This document shows, one piece after another, positions 8,303-15,867 of a DNA stretch of 26,946 nt (the first letter of the stretch is position 1; each line of letters starts with the position of its first letter). This DNA is from JANQIO01 sp038746745. Its GTDB lineage: Bacteria > Pseudomonadota > Gammaproteobacteria > Pseudomonadales > Halieaceae. Both the position numbers and the translations under genes were made by a program. The notes beneath the pieces were generated by a model. That model searched no databases and was not told where the DNA came from. It saw only the letters and a list, made by a program, of their open reading frames with translations. The stretch lies in the NCBI GenBank assembly GCA_038746745.1, contig JBCDKJ010000051.1, positions 1 through 26,946 of the forward strand. The letters run 5' to 3'.

Positions 8303-8815
8303 ATGAGCGACATCGCCGGCACGACCGTTAAAGAGAAGATGATTGAGGAGTTCAAGGCCTACTGGATCATCACGATCTACCTGTGGGCAAGCTTCTCGCT
8401 GCTGCTGGTGTGGAAGGCCTCACTGATTCCCACGGAAGAAGCCCGCGCGCTGTCCTTCGGAGCGGCGTTTTTTAAAGCTGCGGTAATTGGAAAGTTCATT
8501 CTGGTGGGCAAGGCCATGAAGGTAGGTGCGCGGCTGCAGCACAACAGGCTGGTTAAACGCATCGCCTGGAAGTCGATCGCAACCATGCTGTTGCTGGCGG
8601 TGTTTGCCGTGCTGGAAGAGTTTGTCGTTGGCTTGCTGCACGGCGAGGCGGTCAGTGCGATTGCTGCAGAGCTTCAGCATCGTTCTGTGCTGGATCACCT
8701 GGCACCATCGATGATTATGCTGTTGGTACTGGTGCCAATGATTACCTTTGAAGAAGTTGACCTCGCTCTCGGCAAGGGCAAACTGATCCACCTGCTGTTT
8801 AGCCGCGATAAATAG
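8303..8815 (+). CDS. Conserved-looking four-helix membrane protein of unknown function
   Basis: A 170-residue integral membrane protein that I cannot place in a named family. Four hydrophobic segments are visible at about residues 18-40 (WIITIYLWASFSLLLVW), 50-68, 88-112 (SIATMLLLAVFAVLEEFVVGLL) and 134-155 (LAPSMIMLLVLVPMITFEEV), with paired acidic residues (EE) in or beside helices 3 and 4. I chose the ATG at 8303 because an upstream frame opening at 8237 lies wholly within ilvD. It begins 19 bases after ilvD stops and is probably cotranscribed with it. Confidence 0.8.
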   Translation: MSDIAGTTVKEKMIEEFKAYWIITIYLWASFSLLLVWKASLIPTEEARALSFGAAFFKAAVIGKFILVGKAMKVGARLQHNRLVKRIAWKSIATMLLLAVFAVLEEFVVGLLHGEAVSAIAAELQHRSVLDHLAPSMIMLLVLVPMITFEEVDLALGKGKLIHLLFSRDK

Positions 8816-8874
8816 CGGTTGGGAGCTAGGGGGTCGGGAAACAGCGTCTCGCGAAAGTGCGTTTTAAGTAACGC

Positions 8875-8938
8875 CGTGATGCCTTACCGTGACGCTCTAC
8901 CGTGATGCCTTACTGTGATGCCTTACCGTGATGCTTAG
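8875..8938. repeat. 13-bp tandem repeat array, 5 units
   Basis: Five head-to-tail units of CGTGATGCCTTAC or a near copy (8875-8887, 8888-8900, 8901-8913, 8914-8926, and a partial last copy from 8927). Units 1 and 3 are identical, unit 4 differs at one base and unit 2 at three. The array sits between two converging genes and its last unit runs into the slt stop codon. Read on the minus strand the unit is GTAAGGCATCACG, which resembles the 14-bp unit upstream of nfeD. Confidence 0.88.
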
Positions 8939-10848
8939 TAGCGGCGCGCAAGCTCGCTGTCGTTAAACAGGCGCACTGGTGCCTGATTCATCTGCCGGTA
9001 TACCACATTGTACGCAAGTACAGCCTGCACATAGTCCCGAGTCTCCTTGAAGGGGATCGATTCTACCCACTGGGGTGCTGTCAGGCCTTCGCCTTTGTTG
9101 CTCATCCAGCGACGCACACGATGCGGTCCCGCGTTGTAGGCAGCCAGGGTAAGCAACCGATTGTTGTCGTGATCATCCAGCAGTTTTCGGTAATAGGCGC
9201 CGCCCAACTCGACGTTGGTATTTATATCTAACAGGCGCTGAGACACATTTTTGCCGCGCAGCGAGGGCTCCAGACGCCGCGCAGTGGAGGGCATTAGCTG
9301 CATCAATCCACGCGCACCGGCGCCAGAGACGGCACCTGGAAAAAATGCGCTCTCCCGTCGCGCGATCGCCATCAGTTCTGTTTCGGGGATGGCATACTGT
9401 TGCCCGATCTCGACAAAGGTGGTTTCAAAGGCTCTGGGGAAACGCAGTTCCAGGGCATCCCAGGCCTGCGCCGCGGTAGCGGCGTCAATGGCAAAGCGGT
9501 GCCAGTTGCGATCCACCGCCAAGCGTCCTAACGCCACCTGTTGTTCGCTTGTCACCGAGCGCAGCAAGTAGCCCCACTCGGACTGCGCCTCTCGTTCTCG
9601 ATCAAAATGCATGAGTTCTTCAATGCGTGTTAACGCCGCTTCACTCTCGGGCATGTGCTGTGTCTCTAGCGAAGGCACGGGACGATGATTGAGCTGGTAG
9701 GGCTGTCCCAGCAGCTCTGCCGCCAGAAAACCATAGTACTCGCGCTCATCGGCGAGCGCTGACCACAGCGTGCTGGCGCGCTCCAGGTCACCTTGCTCTC
9801 TTGCCGCATACGCCTCCCAGAAGGTCCAGACGCTGGCGCTTCGAGCAGTGTCGGGTAAACCTTCCAACAAGCGCTGTAGCGAAGCCCAGTCGGAGTCGAC
9901 GATGGCCAGCCGCAGCCGCTTCTCCAGTCGCTTGCTGTCTCGACGCTGCAGTAAATAGTCGTCCAGCCAGGGTTGTGTATCGGGCAAATGCTGAAACAGC
10001 GCCCGCCAGGCAATTTCGTCCTGCGCCTCCTGCGCCTCTGTATCGGTAAACGGATAGCGCTCGGCGGCTCGCTGCCAGATTTTAAGTGCCAGCGCTGCAT
10101 CCCTTCGCGCCAGGCGCTTTACGGCATGCACGTATACATGACGTGACCTTTCCTCATCCACCGGCAGGCTGAGCCTGTCTACGCGGTCCGGCCTTTTATA
10201 CACGGACAGCAGGTGCTGGGCCCAAACATCCAGCGCTGGGCTCGCCTTACCAGCGGCGTACGTCATCAGGCCGCTGCGGTGTGCGTCAAACGCCAGCCTC
10301 TGCCGCTGCCAGCTCAGGGCATTGGTCATTTGGTCTGCTTTCAACCAGCTATCGAAAAGGGGGTCGCAGGCCTTGGGGCGAGACTTTCCATGTAGCCAAA
10401 GCTCGCTGGCGCCGGCCCATGCCAGAGCGCGGTCACCTTTTTGATTGTGGGCGCGGAAGAAATAGCATTGCAGCGTGATGTCTTTAGGGCGCTCTGGACT
10501 GGCTGTCAGCACGTTGTCCCAGCGTCGGAGTTTGCCCTGACTGCGGAGATAGCGATCTTTGAAGCGCAGCGCGAGGGGCGTCCCGTCGACTTCTGCAATA
10601 AACTGCGCGGCCCGATCGCCGGACACCACCGACAGGCGCGAATCGAAAAGCTGGTAGTCCAGATATATCGCGAGTGGGTAATCGTTCAGCGAAGGGCGAA
10701 GCTGAGAAAGCTGGGTGTAGCGTCGCGACTTGATCATCGCTTCCGCTTTCACGAACGCTTTGCGCTGGGCGTCAAGCTCGGTGGCGGGTGCCGCCGCGCT
10801 GCTGGCCGCGCTCAGGGTGACTACTGCCGCAAAATACAGCCCCAGCAT
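8935..10848 (-). CDS. slt: Soluble lytic murein transglycosylase (Slt70 family)
   Basis: Cleaves the MurNAc-GlcNAc bond of peptidoglycan in the periplasm with formation of 1,6-anhydro ends. The 637-residue length matches Slt70. It has a signal peptide (about 1-21, ending SSAAA), a long helical superhelix domain rich in W/R repeats (about 25-470), and a C-terminal goose-lysozyme-type catalytic domain (about 480-610). The catalytic Glu is E499 in ARRESAFFPGAVSGAGARG, followed by LMQLMPSTA and the AAYNAGPHRVRRW motif at about 569-581. It is transcribed alone, convergent with the ilvD unit, and its stop codon lies in a 13-bp repeat array. Confidence 0.95.
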   Translation of the reverse strand: MLGLYFAAVVTLSAASSAAAPATELDAQRKAFVKAEAMIKSRRYTQLSQLRPSLNDYPLAIYLDYQLFDSRLSVVSGDRAAQFIAEVDGTPLALRFKDRYLRSQGKLRRWDNVLTASPERPKDITLQCYFFRAHNQKGDRALAWAGASELWLHGKSRPKACDPLFDSWLKADQMTNALSWQRQRLAFDAHRSGLMTYAAGKASPALDVWAQHLLSVYKRPDRVDRLSLPVDEERSRHVYVHAVKRLARRDAALALKIWQRAAERYPFTDTEAQEAQDEIAWRALFQHLPDTQPWLDDYLLQRRDSKRLEKRLRLAIVDSDWASLQRLLEGLPDTARSASVWTFWEAYAAREQGDLERASTLWSALADEREYYGFLAAELLGQPYQLNHRPVPSLETQHMPESEAALTRIEELMHFDREREAQSEWGYLLRSVTSEQQVALGRLAVDRNWHRFAIDAATAAQAWDALELRFPRAFETTFVEIGQQYAIPETELMAIARRESAFFPGAVSGAGARGLMQLMPSTARRLEPSLRGKNVSQRLLDINTNVELGGAYYRKLLDDHDNNRLLTLAAYNAGPHRVRRWMSNKGEGLTAPQWVESIPFKETRDYVQAVLAYNVVYRQMNQAPVRLFNDSELARRY

Positions 10849-11077
10849 GTTCGCTCAAATTGTCCGTCAGATAAGCGTTATAGACTGCCATGGCTTTAGA
10901 TGATTCACCACCACGTCGATTGCAATGATGGATCGCCCAGACGATTAAGCGCGTACGCTGAGCAAAATGGTGGATTTATGTCGTAAATTATTTGTCCCCG
11001 CGGGTATATATTGCGAATGGGCGTGTAATCGCCCTCATCTATTTTCATGCAGTATTTTCTTGGAACATGGAGGTTCT

Positions 11078-11371
11078 ATGGATACGAAACTGTCTTATGA
11101 GCTGACCGGGCAGACTACTACTCAACCGTCCGCACCAGTCGAAATCATAGCCTGTCGTGAATTGACGGAGCGGGAGTTACAAGAGGTTGGTGGCGGAATC
11201 ATTCCGCTTTTTGGCTTCGGGGCCGCCCTTATTGGTCATACCGGCGTCATGGGCGCAACAGGTGGCTCGATCGGTATGTTCATGGGTTTTGGAGCTCACC
11301 TAATCACTGGGTTTAGTCTTGGGCTGGCTAGTTTTCAGCTCATGGTGAATTACCATACACGCGACACATAG
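11078..11371 (+). CDS. Double-glycine-leader peptide, putative bacteriocin-like precursor
   Basis: A 97-residue protein starting at an ATG with an ideal GGAGG six bases upstream; an in-frame extension to 10967 lacks such a site. The leader segment LTERELQEVGGG (residues 29-40) fits the double-glycine consensus position by position: L at -12, T at -11, E at -8, L at -7, V at -4, G at -2 and -1. Peptidase-containing ABC transporters (C39 type) cut after such GG pairs. Cleavage before I41 would release a 57-residue, glycine-rich, hydrophobic peptide (IIPLFGFGAALIGHTGVMGA onward), the composition of pore-forming class II bacteriocins or microcins. No transporter or maturation enzyme lies in the window. 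The precursor call is strong from the leader; antimicrobial activity is inference. Confidence 0.75.
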   Translation: MDTKLSYELTGQTTTQPSAPVEIIACRELTERELQEVGGGIIPLFGFGAALIGHTGVMGATGGSIGMFMGFGAHLITGFSLGLASFQLMVNYHTRDT

Positions 11372-11382
11372 GAGCATAGGCT

Positions 11383-11411
11383 GAGGCTTGGCGTATTCGC
11401 CAAGCCTCTTT
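11383..11411 (+). terminator. Intrinsic terminator/attenuator between the leader peptide gene and the small membrane proteins
   Basis: A perfect 11-bp stem (GAGGCTTGGCG, 11383-11393, with CGCCAAGCCTC, 11398-11408) closes a 4-base loop TATT and is followed by TTT. It begins 11 bases after the precursor stop. The short T run suggests partial termination, which would give much precursor mRNA and less of the two downstream genes, a common arrangement in bacteriocin operons. Confidence 0.75.
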
Positions 11412-11452
11412 CAACGCACAAGGCGTCAGCAAAAAGAAAGAGGGGAAAAGTC

Positions 11453-11629
11453 GTGAATAAGCGGTTTTTCGTTATCAATGTCTGGTACATGAGTTGTATC
11501 GGCATAGCCTTATACTTGGGCTATCGGAATGGGTTTAGCAATGAGACGTTAGTCTTCGGCGCGCTAGCGAGTGCTTGCTTGGTGTGCGCAGGTATTTTGG
11601 GCAATATGTTGTATCGGCGATTTAGATAG
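11453..11629 (+). CDS. Small two-helix membrane protein, candidate immunity protein (58 aa)
   Basis: A 58-codon GTG-start gene with a good Shine-Dalgarno sequence (AGAGGGG about 7 bases upstream). The product starts MNKRFF, has two hydrophobic segments (about 6-23, FVINVWYMSCIGIALYL, and about 33-52, LVFGALASACLVCAGILGNM), and ends in a basic tail YRRFR. Both ends are therefore predicted to be cytoplasmic. Its stop codon is directly followed by the ATG of the next gene, so the two are translationally coupled. I recognise no family. Its size, topology and position behind a GG-leader peptide gene suggest a self-immunity role. Confidence 0.65.
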   Translation: MNKRFFVINVWYMSCIGIALYLGYRNGFSNETLVFGALASACLVCAGILGNMLYRRFR

Positions 11630-11848
11630 ATGGTTAGTAGAAAACGCCTGATCTGGATGATAAGTCTCCCATCTATCGGGGCGGTGTGCTTTGCCATTCA
11701 GGCGTTTCTGGATTATCAGAGAGTGCACGAGCTAGATTGGGTGCTTATTGGAGGAACGCTGTTCTTTCTTTTCAATGCTGGGTTCAATGCCTACCTTGGC
11801 CTGTACCATATGAGTGATGGATCAGAACAGAAGAAGCCAGGTGGTTGA
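11630..11848 (+). CDS. Small two-helix membrane protein, candidate immunity protein (72 aa)
   Basis: The ATG begins on the base after the TAG of the preceding 58-codon gene. The 72-residue product has a basic start (MVSRKRL), two hydrophobic segments (about 7-26, LIWMISLPSIGAVCFAIQAF, and about 36-58, WVLIGGTLFFLFNAGFNAYLGLY), and a polar tail (DGSEQKKPGG). Its layout mirrors the 58-residue protein, so the pair may act as a two-subunit complex or be distant duplicates. I recognise no family. The gene ends 15 bases from the convergent higA-like gene. Confidence 0.68.
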   Translation: MVSRKRLIWMISLPSIGAVCFAIQAFLDYQRVHELDWVLIGGTLFFLFNAGFNAYLGLYHMSDGSEQKKPGG

Positions 11849-11863
11849 GAGCGTTCCTTAGCG

Positions 11864-12238
11864 CTAAGCGGGTTTGCCAAGCTGTCTGGCAACTTTCAGC
11901 AACCGCTCACAGCCTGCCAGTCGTGCGAGCGATTGGCTACTGGCGCTTAGCGAGATGGGTTCCACCGATGCTCGTCGGCCAGAGGAAACCCCGTCGCGGG
12001 CAGCCTCTGCGTCGTGCAGTGCCTGCGCCGTAAGCCAGAAGGTCGCTGGGAACTCGCCCTGCGTCACCTGCTCGAACAGCAACGCCATCTTGGGCGTAAA
12101 CCCTCGCTTGCCGTTGACCAGCTCGTTCACGGGCTGCGGCTGATTGAAGCCCAATCGGCGCGACAGTTCCGACTGTGAGATGCCTGAGGGCTCCAGAACC
12201 AGGGGTGCAATCAAGGTCCCTGGGTGCGGTGTTGCCAT
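11864..12238 (-). CDS. HigA-type XRE-family antitoxin/regulator without a HigB partner
   Basis: A 124-residue helix-turn-helix protein of the HigA/VapI family. It opens with HPGTLIAPLVLEPSGISQSELSRRLGF, then QPVNELVNGKRGFTPKMALLFEQV and FPATFWLTAQALHDAE, all family landmarks, followed by an unusual 40-residue C-terminal extension. In HigBA modules a RelE-like HigB gene lies immediately upstream. Here the upstream gene is an SPFH protein, joined by a TAATG stop/start overlap, and no toxin gene is seen in the window. It may be an orphan antitoxin or a regulator captured by this operon. Confidence 0.85.
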   Translation of the reverse strand: MATPHPGTLIAPLVLEPSGISQSELSRRLGFNQPQPVNELVNGKRGFTPKMALLFEQVTQGEFPATFWLTAQALHDAEAARDGVSSGRRASVEPISLSASSQSLARLAGCERLLKVARQLGKPA

Positions 12239-13242
12239 TAACCGTTGCCAGACACTGCCGGGCTTACGGGGCCAGATTCAATCAGCTTTTTAAAGCCGCC
12301 AATCATTGCGCCCACGTCGGTCGCGGAGTGCGGCATCCATACGACGTTGTCGTTTTTGGCCATATTGTCCAGGGTTTCCATGTAGCGTAATGCCACCAGG
12401 TAGTCGGCCGTGCCCTGTTCGCCGAGATGCTGTTTGAGAATGGCCAACTCCTCACCCTTGGCCTGCGCCACTTCCCGGATGGCTTCGGCTTCACCCTTGG
12501 CCTCAGCGATCTGAGCCTTCTGCTCACCCTCCGCCTGAGCAATACGCGCATCTCGCTCGCCCTCTGCCTTCAAGACTTCCGCCTTTTTGAAACCTTCCGC
12601 CTCGGTCACGTTGGCGCGACGCTCGCGCTCGGCTTTCATCACCTGCTCCATCGCCTGGGTGACATCGGCGGGCGGCTGAATATCCTGTACCTCCACCCGG
12701 TTGACCTTCACGCCCCAACCGTTTGCGGCCTGATCAATCGTGTCTACCAGCTTTGCATTGATGGTGTCTCGGGATGACAGCGTGTCGTCCAGATCCATTT
12801 CGCCGATAACATTACGCAAAGTAGTTTGCGTGAGCGTTTCCAGCGCCAGCGGCAGGTTGGCGATTTCGTAGGTAGCTTTCTGTGGTTCCATGATGGCGAA
12901 GTACACCACTGCGTCGACCATGATGCCGACGTTATCCCGAGTGATCACCTGTTGTGAGGGGAAGTCGTACACCTGTTCCCGCAGGTCCAGGCTGGATTCC
13001 ATGCTGACAGAGTGGTACTTGTTGCCGCCGCCGTCGCGGATAGTTGTTCTAACGGGCACCAGACGCGGTGAGTCAATGACCGGCACGATGATGTTTAGCC
13101 CCGGATTGAGCTGGCGGCTGAACTTGCCCAGACGCTCTATCATCATTACCGAGCGCTCCGGCACCACGCGAATACCTTTGACCGTGAGTACGATGACCAG
13201 CAGTGCGATAAAACCAATAACAATAGTGGCTGCAATAGACAT
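12238..13242 (-). CDS. SPFH/Band 7 (stomatin/paraslipin) family membrane protein
   Basis: A 334-residue stomatin-like protein, similar to QmcA/HflK relatives. It has one N-terminal membrane helix (about 3-23), then the Band 7 domain (VVPERSVMMIERLGKFSRQLNPGLNIIVPVID, DVQTRDN-like QQVITRDNVGIMVDAVVYF). An Ala/Glu-rich coiled coil follows at about 205-270 (ERERRANVTEAEGFKKAEVL, GEQKAQIAEAKGEAEAI), which drives oligomerisation. It is paired with nfeD 3 bases upstream, the standard arrangement in which the NfeD OB-fold domain associates with the SPFH partner in membrane microdomains. Confidence 0.95.
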   Translation of the reverse strand: MSIAATIVIGFIALLVIVLTVKGIRVVPERSVMMIERLGKFSRQLNPGLNIIVPVIDSPRLVPVRTTIRDGGGNKYHSVSMESSLDLREQVYDFPSQQVITRDNVGIMVDAVVYFAIMEPQKATYEIANLPLALETLTQTTLRNVIGEMDLDDTLSSRDTINAKLVDTIDQAANGWGVKVNRVEVQDIQPPADVTQAMEQVMKAERERRANVTEAEGFKKAEVLKAEGERDARIAQAEGEQKAQIAEAKGEAEAIREVAQAKGEELAILKQHLGEQGTADYLVALRYMETLDNMAKNDNVVWMPHSATDVGAMIGGFKKLIESGPVSPAVSGNG

Positions 13243-13245
13243 GAG

Positions 13246-13689
13246 TTACTCCTCTTCGATGCGTTGAACGACCAGCGTGGCGCCTTCAACGGCAATAATT
13301 TTGGCGCGGTCGCCCTCGAACAGTTCGTCGCTGGTCTTGAGCGACCACAGAGTGTCACGGTACTGGGCTTTAAGACTGCCGCCGACGTCGCCCGCGTCAC
13401 TGATGGTGATGGTGTCGCCGACCATGGTGTCGGCACCAAACTTGGTATCTGCCTCGGGTCCCAGTGCTCTCGCGATATAGGGTCTGATCAGCATTAGCGA
13501 AACGGCCGATCCTGCGGCAAAGCCACCCAGGCCCCAGCCCATGTCCCCGGTGAGCTGATGAAGCAGCGCTCCGCAGAAGGCGCCAATGCCAAGGCTTGCC
13601 AGGATAAAGCCCGGCACAAACACCTCGCCAATAAACAGACACACGCCGACCACGGTCCACACGTGCCAGGGTTCGAGGCCAATATTCAT
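13246..13689 (-). CDS. NfeD-like membrane protein
   Basis: A 147-residue protein of the short NfeD (YbbK-like) class. Hydrophobic helices fill about residues 8-75 (WTVVGVCLFIGEVFVPGFIL, GFAAGSAVSLMLIRPYI). They are followed by a C-terminal OB-fold domain (about 85-145) with GADTMVGDTITISDAG and ELFEGDRAKIIAVEGATLVV. It lacks the N-terminal serine protease domain of long NfeD proteins. An AAGG Shine-Dalgarno sequence precedes the ATG and falls in the last unit of the repeat array that runs up to 13845. It is first in an nfeD-SPFH-higA operon. Confidence 0.93.
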   Translation of the reverse strand: MNIGLEPWHVWTVVGVCLFIGEVFVPGFILASLGIGAFCGALLHQLTGDMGWGLGGFAAGSAVSLMLIRPYIARALGPEADTKFGADTMVGDTITISDAGDVGGSLKAQYRDTLWSLKTSDELFEGDRAKIIAVEGATLVVQRIEEE

Positions 13690-13693
13690 AGCG

Positions 13694-13845
13694 TTACCTT
13701 CGTGAGACTCGTTTTATAGGACCACGTTTATATGGCTACCTTCATGGGACAGCTTCACGGGACCACCCTGATGCGACTAACCTCATGCGACCACCTTCAT
13801 GCGACTACACTCAAGGGTCTGCCTTCATAGGCTAGCTTGCATGAA
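13694..13845. repeat. Degenerate 13-14 bp tandem repeat array, about 11 units
   Basis: Eleven adjoining units can be laid out from 13694 to 13845, nine of 14 bp and two of 13 bp. On the plus strand the best-conserved copies are CCACCTTCATGCGA, CTAACCTCATGCGA, CTACCTTCATGGGA and CCACCCTGATGCGA. Read on the minus strand the unit is about TCGCATGAAGGTGG, and the unit nearest nfeD supplies that gene's AAGG ribosome binding sequence. The array fills most of the gap between divergent nfeD and uup. Confidence 0.82.
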
Positions 13846-13962
13846 GCGTATGTAAGCATAGAGTATGCAAGATCAGGGCATTTAGTCAACTGCGATGTGA
13901 AGGCGACATCGTTCAGGCGAGTGCAATGCCCTACAATGCTTCGTTTCGCCTTTGCGGTTGTG

Positions 13963-15867
13963 ATGCCACTCCTAAAGCTCGACAAAGCCAGTCTGCAATT
14001 CGGTACCCAGGTGATCCTCGATAGCGTCGAGTTCACTATTCGGGCCGGTGATCGTATTGGCCTGCTGGGCCGCAACGGTGCTGGCAAGTCGACGCTGCTG
14101 AAAACCGTTCTGGGCGAAGTCATTCCAGAAACGGGCGAGCGCTGGCTGCGTCCCGGCACTCGTATTGCGTACCTTGATCAGTCCCTGCCCGATGCGGATG
14201 AGCAGGATGTCTATGACGTGGTCGCGCACGGCCTGGCCGATGTGGGTGACCTGCTGGCGCGCTATCACCACTGTATCGTCGAAAACGATATGGACGGGCT
14301 GGCTCGCGCGCAGTCTGAGCTGGAGGCAAAAGATGGCTGGCGACTCGCGCAAAAGGTTGAGTCCGTGATCAGCCAGTTGCAGCTACCGGGTGATGCAAAG
14401 ATGGCAACCCTATCCGGTGGTTGGCGGCGTCGCGTGGCCCTGGGACAGGCGCTAGTGAGTGAGCCTGACATTCTGTTATTGGACGAGCCTACCAACCACC
14501 TCGATATTCCCGCAATCGAGTGGTTGGAGCAGACGTTGCAAAGTTATGCGGGCGCCATTCTGTTTATTACGCACGACCGGACCTTTCTGCAAAGCCTTGC
14601 CAATACAATTGTCGAGCTTGACCGTGGCCATCTGCGCAGTTGGGAAGGCCGCTATCAGGATTTTCTGCGCTTTCGCGATCAGCAGCTAGCTGCGGAAGAG
14701 AAAGAAAATGCGCTGTTTGACAAGCGGCTGGCGGAGGAAGAGAAGTGGATTCGCCAGGGTATCAAAGCGCGCCGCACTCGCAATGAAGGCCGTGTTCGAG
14801 CGCTGAAGGCCATGCGTGCAGAGCGCGGCGAACGACGCGAGCGAACCGGCAAAGCCAGTTTTAAGCTTGATGGCGCAGATCGATCTGGCAAGCGGGTTGC
14901 AGAGCTGGAGAACGTCAGCCATCGCTACGAGGGCGAACCGGTTATCGACGATTTCAGTACGTTGGTCACCCGCGGGGATCGCATCGGTCTGGTTGGAGCT
15001 AATGGCGCTGGTAAGACTACCTTGCTAAAGATTCTTCTTGGCGAACTCACGCCAGACAGCGGCACGGTCACTCTGGGAACCAAGCTGGAGGTGGCGTATT
15101 TCGATCAGCTCCGGGCTAAGCTTAATCCTGAAAAGAACCTGATCGATAACGTCTGCGGTGGTCAGGAGTTCATTGAAATACAGGGTCAGCGCCGCCACGC
15201 GATGTCTTATCTGGGTGACTTCCTGTTTACGCCAGACCGCGTGCGTACACCGGTCAAAGCGCTCTCGGGTGGTGAGCAGAACCGCGCTATTCTGGCACAG
15301 CTGTTTTCGAAACCGGCCAATCTGCTGGTACTGGATGAGCCGACTAATGACCTGGACGTAGAAACCCTGGAATTGCTCGAGGAAATCCTGCTGGACTTTA
15401 AAGGCACGGTGCTGCTGGTCAGCCACGATCGTGCTTTTATGGACAACGTGGTGACCAGCATTCTGGTGCTGGAGGGCAGCGGAAAAGTCAGCGAGCACGT
15501 TGGCGGCTACGGCAACTGGGTGGAGAAGGGCGGACGACTTACTGGACTGGATGAACCGGCGGGCTCCAAAGCGTCCGTTTCTGCGTCCGCAGAAAAGACG
15601 GCGCCAGAGGAGATATCAGGTACAGACGCTAAACCTGCCCGGCCGAAGAAGCTGTCCTATAAAGACCAGCGTGAGCTTGACGTCTTACCCGACCGCATCG
15701 AAGCCCTGGAAGCTGAGCAGGCTGCGGTAGAGGCTGAAATCGCCGCTCCCGATTTTTACCAGCAAGACCACACCGCTACTGCAAAAACACTGGAACAGTT
15801 GGCATCTCTACAGGCTGAGTTAGAAAAGGCTTACGAACGGTGGGAGGCGCTCTCGGATGTTGGTTGA
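13963..15867 (+). CDS. uup: ABC-F ATPase Uup
   Basis: A soluble ABC-F protein with two ATPase domains and no membrane segments; Uup acts on ribosomes and affects transposon excision. Domain 1 has Walker A GRNGAGKST (36-44), signature LSGGWRRR and Walker B LLLDEPTNHLD. Domain 2 has GANGAGKTT, LSGGEQNR and VLDEPTNDLD. Between them lies the charged inter-domain linker. The C-terminal coiled-coil DNA-binding domain is present (about 545-634, SYKDQRELDVLPDRIEALEA). I start at 13963 (MPLLKLDKASLQFG), giving 634 residues as in E. coli Uup; an upstream frame from 13837 overlaps the repeat array and adds unrelated sequence. Confidence 0.94.
   Translation: MPLLKLDKASLQFGTQVILDSVEFTIRAGDRIGLLGRNGAGKSTLLKTVLGEVIPETGERWLRPGTRIAYLDQSLPDADEQDVYDVVAHGLADVGDLLARYHHCIVENDMDGLARAQSELEAKDGWRLAQKVESVISQLQLPGDAKMATLSGGWRRRVALGQALVSEPDILLLDEPTNHLDIPAIEWLEQTLQSYAGAILFITHDRTFLQSLANTIVELDRGHLRSWEGRYQDFLRFRDQQLAAEEKENALFDKRLAEEEKWIRQGIKARRTRNEGRVRALKAMRAERGERRERTGKASFKLDGADRSGKRVAELENVSHRYEGEPVIDDFSTLVTRGDRIGLVGANGAGKTTLLKILLGELTPDSGTVTLGTKLEVAYFDQLRAKLNPEKNLIDNVCGGQEFIEIQGQRRHAMSYLGDFLFTPDRVRTPVKALSGGEQNRAILAQLFSKPANLLVLDEPTNDLDVETLELLEEILLDFKGTVLLVSHDRAFMDNVVTSILVLEGSGKVSEHVGGYGNWVEKGGRLTGLDEPAGSKASVSASAEKTAPEEISGTDAKPARPKKLSYKDQRELDVLPDRIEALEAEQAAVEAEIAAPDFYQQDHTATAKTLEQLASLQAELEKAYERWEALSDVG

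Noticed and set aside
8875..8938. CRISPR array at the tandem repeats (also considered for 13694-13845)
   Set aside because: Units are 13-14 bp and directly adjoining with no unique spacers, and no cas genes are present.
10967..11077. N-terminal extension of the GG-leader peptide ORF
   Set aside because: The ATG at 11078 has GGAGG at ideal spacing, while the extension has none and would put the leader motif unusually far from the start.
11857..11892. Palindrome CTTAGCGCTAAG and a 6-bp TTGCCA/TGGCAA hairpin after the mini-protein genes
   Set aside because: Could end transcription of the convergent genes, but there is no T run and they partly lie in higA coding sequence, so I do not call a terminator.
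13837..13962. Upstream extension of uup by 42 codons
   Set aside because: The added residues have no counterpart in Uup and begin inside the repeat array; the start at 13963 gives the family length.
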